This document shows positions 45,737 through 57,788 of a stretch of DNA of 64,000 nt, one piece after another. Source of the stretch: Lobosporangium transversale. Lineage: Eukaryota > Mortierellomycota > Mortierellomycetes > Mortierellales > Mortierellaceae. Under the pieces are notes generated by a model that worked only from the letters and a program-made list of their open reading frames with translations, made no database searches and was not told where the DNA came from. The position numbers and the translations under genes are program-made. Where the stretch lies: contig NW_019028980.1 of the NCBI RefSeq assembly GCF_002105155.1, positions 1,364,001-1,428,000 of the forward strand, given 5' to 3'. Positions within the stretch are counted from its first letter, which is position 1; each line of letters starts with the position of its first letter.

Positions 45737-48700
45737 ATGGTCATCCACGGCATATCTCTCCTGAGCCTCGCTCGCCTCCTGTTGCTGCTCATCTTTAGCC
45801 ATGAAATAGCTGCTCAGAACGCCTCGAACTATAAACCCATATCCTACGCAGCTTCTGCTATCCTATCTGATGGATCTCTTTACCTCTATGGGGGCGTCAT
45901 CAAATTCGCTGTGACCAACGCTGGCACCTCCCAATTCCTACGCATCGATCTTACCCAGAACTTCGACACCACATCCCCGCCATGGGTCACCCTTCCTGGG
46001 TATCTCACTTACACAATGGTTGAGGCAACACCTAGTATGAATGGAGAACAACTTATTCTAGGCGGAAACAGAGACATTGATGGCCCACTCTCATATATCT
46101 ATGATGTCGCCCATGCTAAATGGACCATCACCCCTACACTTCCAGGCATGAGCACCATGACTGGTTACAAACGCAGCAACGTCGGCATGGCACTCGATCG
46201 CCACACAGGCTTGGTCTATATTTATGGCGGTTTCAACCGCGATGTCTTCTTACGTGAACTCAGTGTTTTGGATACAAATAATAAAGGTCCCAGTGAGATG
46301 AAATGGACCCTATCTTTTAATCAGGCAACGATCCCAACACTTTACGAACCCTATGTGCTCTATCTTCCGACACAACGCAAGATACTTGTGATGGCAGGCT
46401 GCGTAAGAATGGACACTCAGGGCTACGCCTCCGCCTGCACACCACTCAATGTTGGATATCTAGTCTCGGGAGGAGCCAGTCGTGAAACTCTATCATTGCA
46501 AACCCAACAGCTTTCCACCGGACCTGCGGCTCGTTACCAAGGATGCAGAGTTGTACTAGCGAACGGAGACGTTTTCATTCAGGGCGGTAGAGACCCTACT
46601 ACCTTCTATGGCGATGCATGGCTCCTCAACGTAGGTAATTGGTCTTGGACATCTATTACCATTAATGGACCCCCTGCAGCCATGACGCGAGCGGGACATA
46701 CTTGTCAGTTAGGACCTAATGGACAGGTTATCATTATCGGAGGTAAGACTTTCGGGATTCACAAGATGTTATACTAAGAGTGCAATTCATAGAACGTGTG
46801 TGCATGGGATTTGCTGATCGCAAATACTAAACTGGCAGTTGAACAGATGTGCTGAAAATGACTTTGGGGAAGAGAGGGGAGGGGGGATGCATAAAATGTA
46901 TTTATTGTAATAACAACGAAGACAGAAGACGGGCAAATAGACTAGTCTAAAAAAAAAAAAAAAAAAAAAAAAAGCAAACAAATCAAAGAGCTGACGGTCA
47001 TGGTTCCACGAAGTTGTTCAAGTGTTCAAGTTATTTGACACTATCATGACACTAACGAATCGTATTTTATGCCTCTCTAACCTCCCTCTCGCCCAATCTA
47101 TGCGCCCATAATACACAAACAATTGACGCTCCTCCATGGTGCATCAATTTGTCTCCCCTTACTTTTTTTACTTTGCGATGTACAGGTTTCCGTATAGACG
47201 GCACTAATTATACATATGTTACACCTTACATGGCTGTCATTGACACAAATACCTGGACATGGACAACACAATACAAAGGTGCGCCTCTAAACAGCATCTG
47301 GCCACGTGTGACAAATGACAGAGGCGAGGATAATAAAGGTAACGGTACTGACAATGCAGGCCAATCAGACGGACTCTCTACAGGGGCAAAAGGTGGAATC
47401 GGTGCAGGAGTGGCTCTTTTGGTTGTAGGATTGGCTTTGGGACTCTTTTTTTATAGAAAAAAGCGACTCCGTCGTGGCAATCAGAAAAATGGGTCAAACT
47501 TTCCTCAGCAACCTTTATATGAAAAAGATCAGAGGAATCAGCAACATGGAAACCATAATCATTACAGCCACAACAATCAGAGCGACGTGAATCACCTGAT
47601 GCATGGCAGAGGCTCTGAGCATCCGTCACCCACAGGCTCTGGCCCTGAGGTTGTATCACAGTCAGGTTCAGGGATGCCAGTTATGTATCATGCGGCCTAT
47701 ACTACAGATGGCTACGGTGGTGGTGCGATGCCTGCTACAGTTGTAAGGCCAGACGCCTATCCACTCCCACCTCCGTCCAGCTCCACGGCACTGGCAGCTG
47801 GGGCCGCTTTTCCCTTGAATGTTGTGCCTAATGTAATTCCTCCACCAATCAACGGCGCATCTCGCCCACCTAATAATGTGAACCTAGTATACGCTCCCCC
47901 GCCATTACCGAATCAAGGGACATTAGATGATGCCGCTCTGGCAGCTGCGCTATACCAAGCAGAAGATAGCCTCTCATCAACGCGCTCATTATCACCCGCT
48001 TATACTTCAGCATCGCTTTCACACCTCAATCATCCCACAATGTCACAACATCAATACCCTGCTAATGTCAATGCATCCTACATCGATTCACCATTGCGTT
48101 CCCAAGACAATCATCCTCCTACATCACCCATGTCATTATATTCATATCCTACCTCCAAATCCTCGGGACCCGTTTCATCCAAAGTATCGTCAAGCTCAGT
48201 AGCATTGTCATCTGCACACCCTTCGAGTCAAAGTCAAGTATCTTCTACGTTGAGTCGAGTCCCTACAATCCATACACCGGTCATCAGTACTATTTTGGCC
48301 CCTGATGCAGATGGCAACAATTCTCCACGACAGCCCCTAGGCCCACAGAGTGTGCCCGAGAAGGAAGCTTGGATAGAGAGATCCTCTCCTGGGGTTAGAA
48401 CACAGTTGGTTAACGCACGAGATCTGGACGCGGACGGACTGTATAAGCCACTGACGCCTACACGAGTCCATGGATCGCATTCGATCCTTGTCGGGGCTCC
48501 GGCATCACATGTAGCCTCCAATGCCAATTCGTTCGCGGCTGCCTCCTCGTCATTGAAGTTCTCTCCAGCAGGACATGCCGGACAAATGACTGGGGATGGG
48601 GCAGAAAATGGAAAGGAAGGAAGAGCCGCTCATGAAGGGAAAGCACATGGACAGAGTCTAGTGTCCAATTCTGGTGTTAGGCCAATGACTGGGACCTCAT

Positions 48701-48846
48701 CAACATCGTATCGAGATCCACAGATGATGAAAGATTTGGATGATATTGCAAGGATGATTGAGACTCAAGCCTTGACAGAAACCAAGAGTCCTCATACGAT
48801 TGTCTCATCTCCACTGTCTCAAAGTGAGGGAAGAGAAGGGAGATGA
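45737..48846 (+). CDS. Kelch-repeat single-pass membrane protein
   Basis: Exons join(45737..46742,47186..48846) give 888 residues. A signal peptide (about 1-27, core LARLLLLLIFSH) leads into a beta-propeller of kelch repeats to about residue 370. Glycine pairs are visible in SLYLYGGVI, LVYIYGGFN, DVFIQGGRD and QVIIIGG (the last split by the intron and restored as IIIGGFRIDG). A linker with DRGEDNKGNGTDNAG precedes one membrane helix (GGIGAGVALLVVGLALGLFF, about 400-420) and a basic stop-transfer (YRKKRLRRG). The remaining roughly 460 residues are a disordered cytosolic tail rich in Ser/Pro/His. The type I topology with a large outside propeller suggests a cell-surface sensor or adhesion protein. 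Such proteins are common in Mortierella, but the ligand is unknown. A poly-G stretch follows the gene. Confidence 0.88.
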
Positions 48847-48907
48847 AAAGGATGATTAAAGATAAAAAAATATATATATATATATCCATCTATGCTTTTA
48901 GGAAGTA

Positions 48908-48937
48908 GAGGGGGGGAGGGGGGGGGAGGGGGGGGAA
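48908..48937 (+). repeat. G-run cluster with quadruplex potential
   Basis: Three runs of 7-9 G separated by single A bases lie about 65 nt after the kelch stop codon on the sense strand, followed by a long A-tract. The runs are long enough to supply four G-tracts. Confidence 0.7.
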
Positions 48938-48949
48938 GAAATGATAAGG

Positions 48950-48986
<37 letters not shown>

Positions 48987-49952
48987 TGCAACTAATTTCT
49001 AATGTCTCGCAAGAAATAAAGGAAAAAAGATATATACCATTGATTCTATATTTCGGGCTCGGAGTATTGTTTGTCAATAGATTAAGGAGAGGATGTCGGC
49101 TCGGAGGAGCCATAAAGATAAAGAAGCATTAAAGCATTGATGTGGAGATGTCATTTTGAGGTCATGGATTGAATGAGCCTAGGATTGGATACCCCGCAAA
49201 TTACCTTATTAGACCATACAGAATCTGCAGGCAGAGATGAACAATTGGGAATTAAAAAAAAAAGAAAAGTAAAAAGTGTCAGAAATTTAGAATCAGCAGA
49301 TAATTTAGCTATTTTGACTTGTTTAAAATAAGGCGTAGACACGCGTTTGTTAGATGTCCTGGATGGCAGCATGTGAAAGTGAAGAGGAAGAGTAGGAAGA
49401 GGGTCAAGGCACATCTTCATGTAATGATCGGGAGCTTGCTTGCAAGTCGATTCGTCCAAAATACACCCTGAGTGGTATGCACCCTCAAAAAAAGATAAAA
49501 AAAATAAAAAAAAATGCACACGGACACAAACAAGGATATTCAGCACATGTATGTATATATTTACGATGTATACACACTTGTATAAGTCACTTCGGGAGAT
49601 GACTCAGGTCAGTCATTTATTATTACTCTTCTTTCTTTCTTTCTTCTTGGAGATGCTCTGGAATCAATCCAACCCTTTTATTTTATTTTATTTTATTTTA
49701 TTTCTTTTTACAAACATATTTGTTTATGCAAAGACATGCTCACTCTGTTTATGGACAACAGGATCCAGCAGAAAACCACAACCAGAGAACAACAGCAACA
49801 GCAACAACAACAACAACAACAACAAAAAATGGCTGCGTGCACAAATGACGGGACGGTTCCTTGTCATGGTTATGACTATCTAAACGTATATATATATATA
49901 TATAACATAAACCTTTATATATACAATGTGTTGGCTATTGTTTGCCCGCTGT

Positions 49953-49990
49953 TGGATGGCATGGCATGGCATGGCATGGCATGGTATGGC
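49953..49990. repeat. ATGGC pentanucleotide repeat
   Basis: Six to seven copies of ATGGC with one substitution (ATGGT) in an intergenic region. Confidence 0.85.
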
Positions 49991-50033
49991 AGTTCAAACT
50001 TACCCCACGTTGGGCAAAATGCTTTTTTTTTTT

Positions 50034-50064
<31 letters not shown>

Positions 50065-51109
50065 CTCCTTGTAATTCGGAATGATCCGGAGCATGAAATA
50101 TGACTATTTTTTTAAAATATTGCTCACCTCAAAAGGCAGGAGAGGAACAATAGACCATGCTACACAATAAACAACCCACAAACGCATAATAGCATAACAT
50201 GAGAGCATATCAACTTCCCCTCCCTTTCTCCCTCTCTCTTTCTCTCTTTCCCTATATTTTTATGTATATATCGCATATCAGTTATAGCTGATCCTATCAA
50301 AGAATGGAAATGGTTCACAGTAATAAAGGCTTTGGGTTCGAAAGAGCTGGTTGTGAAAGAGGAATGACATGAGGTGATTCTACCATCGATGTTTGTATAA
50401 TAACTAAAATGTATTTTTGAGATACTTTAATAGTTAAATCAGCATATGTATAATGGAACTAATGTTTAGTTTAACTTGCCTAGTATATGTATTTCGAGGT
50501 ATGTATGAATGCATCTCTTTTTTTTTTTTTTTTTTTTTTTTTTTGGGAAATGGTGAGTAACATTTGTAACGTTGTCCAGCCATGGTGAGTGAGTAACACG
50601 AACGCGTCTTTTTTTATTATTATTATTTTGCTCCGTGTGCAAAGGAAAAAAAAAAAAAAAAAAAAAACCAATAACGTCGAAATATAAATGACACACGGTT
50701 CAAAGGCCATAATTTTTTTTTCTTTTTTTTCTTTCTACACCCACCAACTTATTCACTCATTCATCTTTTGATCGACAATTCTATTCGTTCGAGACCTACT
50801 TTGTCTTGTTTCCATTGCTATTTACTATTTACTATTTACTATTTATTATTTATCATTTTATTATTCATTGTCATTTATTGTTTTTTTTTTTTTTCTATTT
50901 GATCAGATTGCTATACCTTATATATATTTTTCCTTTGTTATTGTTGTTGCGCTATTGCCGGTGTGCTACTGTTGGTGTTTATTATTAGTCAAAAGGTAAA
51001 GAAAGTATATACATACAGAATAAGCATATTATCCAACTAACTAACTGCACATGGGTCAACTTCATGCTCAAGGGGGGGAGGGGAAGACAAAGAATGCTTT
51101 GGGACCAAA

Positions 51110-51244
51110 TTAGTTAGCACTAATATGAACTCCAATATCGATGGGGCAGTCAGGGTCGACACATTCTTCTTTAAGCATCCTTTCATTCTGACGCCCGAAC
51201 ACAGAAGAAAAGGGTGAACTAATTTTCACGCTTCTCCCCGCCAT
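51110..51244 (-). CDS. Possible 44-residue small protein or terminal exon
   Basis: On the minus strand an ATG at 51242-51244 opens a 44-codon frame ending in TAA at 51110-51112. It begins MAGRSVKISSPFSSVFGRQN and ends KEECVDPDCPIDIGVHISAN. Composition is balanced and quite unlike the homopolymer noise around it. An AATAG acceptor-like site precedes it in the same frame (near 51275), so it could also be the last exon of a gene whose other exons I cannot find. Family unknown. The paired cysteines in CVDPDC are the only motif. Confidence 0.35.
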   Translation of the reverse strand: MAGRSVKISSPFSSVFGRQNERMLKEECVDPDCPIDIGVHISAN

Positions 51245-51764
51245 GCCCTTCTCTCCTCGATGTTGTTCCTTTGCTATTGCAATCGATCCCTTTTTTTATT
51301 TTTTTTTTTATTTTTTTATTTTTTTACTTTTCACGATAGAAGTGAAAGCGTTAAAAGTGTGTGACAAATGAGTGATTTGACGTGCGGGTATAAAGAGTCA
51401 GAGCTATCGAATATGTAATTCAATTGATTATACTATTGCTCATAGAGAGATCTATAATTGAACAACGACTCTTTACTCCGCATTCTTTTACACATCCAAC
51501 TTACACTGCTCCGTGAACAGGCGAACTGAACTTTCTTTTTTTTTTATTATTTTTTTATTATTATTATTATTATCTGTTTAAACTCGTTTAGTTACTAGTT
51601 ATTAATCTCAATTAGCAATATCACTTCATTCAAAACCTCTCCCCCCTTTCTACGTCCTTTAATCCCGTTTCCTCCGACTACGATCCCCCAACATCGCCAA
51701 GCAGCCCATCTCATCCAACACATCCTTCGATCAATTACTCCTAAAAGAAGGAAGGAAAAACTAA

Positions 51765-51798
<34 letters not shown>
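51245..51798. promoter_or_regulatory. Upstream region of the malic enzyme gene
   Basis: About 550 nt with T-rich runs at 51290-51326 and 51536-51573, a C-rich patch near 51640-51700 and an A-tract (51768-51795) directly before the ATG. The A-rich leader next to the start codon fits a fungal 5' UTR. Confidence 0.35.
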
Positions 51799-52235
51799 AT
51801 GTCATCTTATACCCTATCCCGATCACTCACTGCTCGCTCAGTTTTCATTCAAAAGGCCAGCAAAATCTCCTTTTCTTCCTCCTTTCTTTCCTCTTCTTGT
51901 CCTCGTTCCTTTGCTACACCCCACAGCATCTCATCAGCAGTCTCTTGCAAGTCCCATCGCAGCCTCTCTACTTCTCTTCCTTCTCTTCTCTCCACTCAGT
52001 CTTATTCTCCAACTCGTATCCGCACCCTCGCGCGTTCCATCTCCTCGGCCTCAACCGCTATACCCAATCACACCGAGCTTTACTACAGCGATCATCAAGA
52101 CAACATGCCCGTCACCGATAACTCGAACAGCCAGAGCATCCAACAGATCTCAAAATCACCTTACCTTAATCAGAGTAAGTTTTTAACTAATTATTATTAT
52201 TATTATTATTATATAGTTGAAAAGAGGTGCTGTTT

Positions 52236-52279
<44 letters not shown>

Positions 52280-52501
52280 TAATCCTTCCTGTTTTTAAAT
52301 GGTCATCACTTGTTGTTCAGTCTTGAAGTTGATGTGAGTGCATTTCACAATTGTGAAAAAGTAAATGGAAATTTGACTCCACAGACTCTCTTTTTCTTAT
52401 ACTGAGCTGGAGCTTTGTTTACTTTATTATTTAATTCAATTCAGTTCAGTCTAATTTAATACAGAAACATTTTAAGTTGTTTAAGAAGTAATCAAAATCA
52501 A

Positions 52502-52532
<31 letters not shown>

Positions 52533-55289
52533 GGATCGCTACTTGAACAAAGGGAGCGACAAAAAGTGAAAAATGACGAAAATGACAAAGACGGTTGATC
52601 TTCATCAACGAACGAGAAGATGAAAAAAATAAAAAAATCAGGCTTATAGATATGATATCACTCAACTGACGGAGATGAATCCCACTGTTACTTTCTTGTC
52701 TTATCGTTGCTCTAGGTACTGCCACTCCCGCCGAAACCCGTAATGCCCTTCATCTTCAAGGCTTGAGCCCTGCCAAGGTCGAATCATTCGAAACCCAGAA
52801 GAAGCGTGCACTTGCTCAACTCAGAAGCAAGTCTTCGGACATTGAGAAATATGTCTTCTTGGCTTGGCTCAGGAATACCAATGTCCGTCTCTTCTATGGC
52901 TTGGTTACCGATCAACTCGAGGTAATACTTCTTTTCTTTTTTTTTTTTTTTTTTTTTTATTTTTTTTTAAAGCCATCCTTCCATACCATTTTGTTCTTAA
53001 TGGGGTTTAACAATGGATTTAGAAAAATTGGGGCAATTGATCTACATTATCTTCTAATGAGTACCAGAGGAAAAAAAACAAAAAAACATGAACTAAATGG
53101 AGATGAGAGACCAAGGAAATTACCCGCCAAAGACAAAGACGAATAGTCAATATTGGCATAGTCTTACTGGACAGTTACACCCCCCCCAAGGGGTTATTAC
53201 CCCTACTATTGTTTTCATGGGGCAAAATGGTTTTGAATGAGTGGCAGGCATGTCTCATAAGAAAAAAAAAAAAAAAAAAAAAGTTCCCCGCATACTTCTC
53301 CACCCTTCTCCACCCCGCTCGGAAACTGTAATTGCTGTTCTGGCGACAGCGCCCCTCCTTTCTCCGATCATCGTCCATTGATAGCTTTTAATTGAGCTGA
53401 TGGCCCCTGCCCTCGTAGGAGCGATATATACTTTTATTGTTACGACCACAACTTTATTCTTTCGCATTAGCCCTCCGCTTATCTTTTCACCACAGCAGTT
53501 GGTTTCTAAGCACATAATGGATCTTCCAGTTTAAAGTGTGGAGATGAAAAAAAAAAAAAAAAAAAAAAAAAAAGCCGTCTCATTAATTGTGTGACCATCT
53601 GTCCAGTGAGACCATGCGAGAAAATGTTGTTTTAATTAGCGCGCAGGGATGGGACTGGATACTGATTAATGATTAATGTAGACATTTAGTAATGGCTACT
53701 GCATTTTTGGGAAAATACGGATACATCCTCTCATACCCAGTACCCAGTATAGCTCCTTTCAGACCATTAACCACTCTCTCTACAATCTTGTGTAATTTTT
53801 GCTCACTGAATAGGAAACGTTGCCTTTGATCTACACACCTACTGTTGGCGCTGCATGCCAAAACTACTCTAGTATCTATCCTTTCCTTGCTCCTCCTGGT
53901 CAACCCGACGGCCTCTTCCTTTCCATCAACGACCTCCCCAACCTCAAACAAATCATTCAGAACTATAAGCCCTATCCTCAGGACCCCTCCCTTACTCCCC
54001 AGATTGCAGTCATTACTGATGGTTCCCGCATTCTCGGTCTTGGTGATCTAGGAGTCGGTGGTATGGGTATCCCTGTCGGAAAGCTCCAGCTCTATGTTGC
54101 CGGTGCTGGTGTTGATCCCAGACGTACGTTGCCCATCACCCTGGACCTCGGCACCAACAACGAGGAGAAGCTGAAGGATGAGTTCTACCTGGGCTTGCGC
54201 CAGAAACGTGTTGGTGATGACAAGTTCTTCCCTTTTGTCGATGCTGTCCTCGAGGCCCTCACATCGCTCTATCCAAAGTTGTTGATCCAGTTTGAGGACT
54301 TTTCATCCGAGCATGCCTTCCAACTTTTGGACAAGTACCAGCCCACAAAGTTCTGCTTTAACGATGATATTCAGGGAACTGGAGCTGTCATCCTTGCTGG
54401 TTTCATGAACGCAATCAGCCTGGCTGGCATCCCTGCCAAGGAACACAAAATCCTCTTCTTTGGCGCTGGATCTGCTGCCGTCGGTGTTGCCAAGCAGTTG
54501 GCGGCCTACTTTGTCAATGATCACGGCATGTCAGAAGACCAAGCGCGTGAGATGGTTTGGTTGGTTGACTCCAAGGGCCTGGTCACATTGGATCGGGGCG
54601 ACAAATTGGCGGAACACAAGTTGTACTTTGCACGCAAGGACAACAAGGGTGCCCAGTATCCGGACATTGCCTCTGTGATTGAGCACGTCAAGCCCACTGC
54701 CTTGTTCGGTCTTTCTTCTCAATCAGGCGCCTTCTCAGAAGATGTTCTCAAGTCCATGGCGGCTTTGAATGAGCGACCCATTGTTTTCCCTCTGTCCAAC
54801 CCTGCGTACCAGGCAGAGTGCTCGTTTGAGCAGGCTATGATCCACACTAATGGCAAGGTTATCTTTGCATCAGGAACTGCTTTCCCCAAGTACACTGATC
54901 CCAAGACTGGCCTCATGAGCGCACCAGGTCAGGGCAACAACATGTACATTTTCCCTGGTCTGGGTTTGGGAGGTATTTTGGCCCAGCCTTCGAACATCAG
55001 CGATCGTCTGATCTACTCTGCTGCTCGTGCCTGTGCCAATGCCTTGACTGTTGAGGAGCGTGGGCAGGGTTTGTTGTATCCTGTCTTGCCACGTATCCGT
55101 CAAGTATCTGCTGAAGTTGCTGCTGCAGTCGTTGCCGAGTCTGTGGCTGAGAATACTGCCACGAATGAAGAGGCGATCAACATTGTCAAAAAGCATGATA
55201 GACAGGCTCTTCTTGACTTTGTCACCCGTAATATGTGGACTACAGAGAGCGCTGAGGAGGAGATCAACAGCTTTACTTCTCATTTGTAA
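51799..55289 (+). CDS. Mitochondrial malic enzyme
   Basis: Oxidatively decarboxylates L-malate to pyruvate with reduction of NAD(P). Exons join(51799..52174,52716..52921,53814..55289) give 685 residues. Residues 1 to about 100 are Ser/Arg-rich (MSSYTLSRSLTARSVFIQKA), a mitochondrial presequence; an internal Met (MPVTDNS, about 101) could give a cytosolic form. Malic domain motifs are LIYTPTVGAACQ (about 199), GSRILGLGDLGVGGMGIPVG and GKLQLYVAGAGVDP. Metal ligands lie in FEDF and NDDIQGT, and the dinucleotide site in FFGAGSAAVGVAK (about 408) with WLVDSKGLV. AMNER-type C-terminal elements FPLSNP and FPGLGLGG are present. NAD or NADP preference cannot be decided from these motifs. In oleaginous Mortierella such enzymes are linked to NADPH for lipid synthesis, but that applies best to cytosolic isoforms. 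Intron 2 is unusually long (892 nt). AATAAAG lies at 55399. Confidence 0.95.
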
Positions 55290-55831
55290 AAAAAAGAAAA
55301 AGAAAAAGAAAAAGTATTGCAAAAAACAAAAAAAGCATTTGACACAAATCTTCCCTGTATTCATTTAAAGAGCATTCCCCCCCCCCCCAATCGGTCTAAT
55401 AAAGAAAATTAAAAAAAAAAAAAAAAAAACCTTCGAAACTCAATTGAGATCGTCCCGCATGGATGTAAAAAATGCGACTTGTCGAATTCTTGGACTGTGA
55501 AATTTTATTTTTCTTTTCTGTGTGTCTGGCAAGGCTCTCACACCATGTTTGGCATGGGTAAGGAAAGAATTTTGAGTGAGGAACTGAACTGAACTGGATT
55601 TTCTGTATTGATTATACTGTGGCACATTTCCTTTTTTTCCCTTTTTTTAACCCTTCGCCTCTCCCTGCCACCTTCTCACACTTCACACACTTGTGTTCAT
55701 CCATCCTGCCCTCTTATCAAATCCCATCGACGACAATACAATTAATTGCATTTTAATTATATCTTGCACGATTAACAACAAAGTTATTTCAATTGCAACA
55801 CACACAATCAAACAGGCGGATAGGGCATCTC
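55290..55831. promoter_or_regulatory. Spacer between malic enzyme and sirtuin
   Basis: Contains the 3' end of the malic enzyme gene (C10 run at 55379-55388, AATAAAG, A-tract) and the upstream region of the sirtuin, with a C/T-rich patch at 55630-55690. No gene seen. Confidence 0.45.
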
Positions 55832-57065
55832 ATGCTGACAATCGACCTGAATCAGTCAGATGTTGTCTCGGAGAGGCACCTTCAAACTGTGACTGATGTG
55901 ATGCTTAGGGCAAAAAAGACCATTGTCGTCACGGGAGCAGGCATTTCTTGCAGTAGTGGCATTCCGGTAATTATTTTTATTTTATTTTATTTTATTTTAT
56001 TCTACATATATATATTTTTTTTTTTTTTCGAAACTAAAACAATTCCCCCAATTGCCCAATTTGTTTTAAAAAGTTCATTACTTCCCTTGGCTCTTTGTTC
56101 TGAAATAAGGCTCAACACACTACACAACTTCATGTCATATACCCATGCTCGTGGCACGGAGCATTCAAATAATCGAGCTCTCAGGGTCAGAGCCCTTGAT
56201 CCTCCCTTCCTTTTTCTCACCACATTTTTCTTTTTAAAAAAATTTTTTTTTTTTTTTAAAAAAATACAATACATATATATATATATTGTATTAAAAGATA
56301 TTAATATTAATATTAATACAAGAGCTATTACTTACTCTTTTTTATTATTAACTATCGCGAACAATGTAACCCTAACGCGCGTTTTTTTTTTTTTTTTATT
56401 TTTTTATTTTTTTTTAATACAAATTATCTTTGTTACGTAATTATATATATATGTCGATGTTAGGATTTTCGTTCTGCGGATGGACTATACAATTTAGTCA
56501 AGAAACAATACCCGAAAACTGTTCTGAAGGGCAAGGATCTGTTTGATGCGAATCTGTTCCGAGATTGTACCACAACTGCAGTCTTTTATACTTTTATTTC
56601 AGAGCTGCATGCACAAACCCTGAAGGCAAAGCCATCACCTACACATCATTTTATAAAGATGCTTTCGGAGAAGGGGAAGCTGCTGCGATGTTATACACAG
56701 AACATTGATTGTCTAGAGGAGGAACTTGGGATGGAGACCAAGCTTGTTTGTGAGAAGGGAAAGGTCAAAAAGGATGTCAACGTGGTTCAACTTCATGGCT
56801 CTCTGAGGAAGTTGAAATGCACACTGTGTAGTGAACCCTATGGATTTATAACCGATTACGAAAAGGTCTTCAGAGAAGGAGAGGCACCTGACTGTCCAAA
56901 GTGTGAGCTCAATGGTAATCCGGTTATATGGACAATTTGTTGCTTTTAGAGTCGTAATAGCAATTTATCATTGTTATTATTTATGTTGTTGTTATTAATA
57001 TTGTTATTGCTATTGCTATTGCTTATTATTATTATTATTATTATCATTATTATTATTATTATTAT

Positions 57066-57151
<86 letters not shown>

Positions 57152-57788
57152 TTTATTATATCCTTTGTTATTGATCGCGTATTTTTTATTTTATTTTATT
57201 TTATTTTATTTTATTTTATTTTATTTTTTTTGGTATCTAGATGGAATTCGCGTTGCACAGGGAAAGCGGAAAATTGCTACAGGAACATTACGACCTGATA
57301 TTGTCCTGTACAATGAAAACCACCCGTTTGGGGAAGCCATTGGTAGAATCCAACTGAGTGATTTCCAAAAATCACCCGATGTGCTGCTTGTGATGGGTAC
57401 ATCGCTCAAAGTTCATGGACTGCGTCTGCTGGTCAGGAAAGCAGCCAAGATAGTGCATGCAAACAAGAAGGGATGTGTCATTTTAGTGAACAAGACACCT
57501 GTTGTTGGCAAGGAATGGAATGGTGTTTTTGACTACTTTATTGAGGGTGAATGTGATCACTGGTGTCACATTGTCCAGGATGCACTTCGGAAGGTCAAGG
57601 TGCAGACCAAGCTTCCGTTTAAACCCTTGACGACCGAACAAATGGAGAAACAGAAACAAGCACAGAAGGAGGAAAAGCAGGAGCAGGAGCAATCTTCAGA
57701 TAAGGAGAATTTCATACCATTGAGTCTTTACAAGAAGCAGAAACCAGGAAGCAGGAAGAGGCCGTTTGCAGCCATGATGGGCAAATAA
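55832..57788 (+). CDS. HST3/HST4: Sir2-family NAD-dependent deacetylase, Hst3/Hst4 type
   Basis: Exons join(55832..55966,56464..56914,57241..57788) give 377 residues. All sirtuin motifs are intact: VVTGAGISCSSGIPDFRS (the intron falls between GIP and DFR), CYTQNIDCLE, QLHGSL with the catalytic histidine (about 154), CTLC and CPKC zinc ligands (about 164 and 188), LRPDIVLYNE, MGTSLKVHG and VILVNKTP. The overall pattern (HGSLRKLKC and the W-C-H-I-V-Q-D ending) is that of yeast Hst3/Hst4, nuclear enzymes that remove histone H3 Lys56 acetylation. The C-terminal tail is Lys/Gln/Glu-rich, then SRKRPFAAMMGK, a possible nuclear-localisation signal. The ATG at 55832 was chosen as the first true ATG in frame. 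Intron 2 contains long ATT, ACT and TTTTA repeats. Confidence 0.93.
57023..57232. repeat. Compound microsatellite (ATT)n-(ACT)n-(TTTTA)n in sirtuin intron 2
   Basis: ATT repeats 57023-57066 with one interruption, about 28 ACT units to 57151, then TTTTA units 57186-57229, within 11 nt of the acceptor of intron 2. Confidence 0.95.

Larger units (their letters stand above)
48847..51109. other. Intergenic; G-runs, A/T tracts, short satellites
   Basis: No supported gene in about 2.3 kb. Notable items are the G-run cluster 48908-48936, an A-tract of about 32 at 48951-48983, AATAAA near 49016, TTTTA repeats at 49679-49702, CAA repeats at 49795-49827, the ATGGC pentamer repeat and T/A tracts around 50023-50062 and 50518-50544. 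Confidence 0.5.

Noticed and set aside
50331-50350. GGGTTCGAAAG resembling a tRNA B-box
   Set aside because: The B-box consensus is broken after GGTTCGAA and no cloverleaf or A-box could be fitted around it.
56971-57174. Open frame with polyIle/polyThr
   Set aside because: It is the translation of the ATT/ACT microsatellite within the sirtuin intron.
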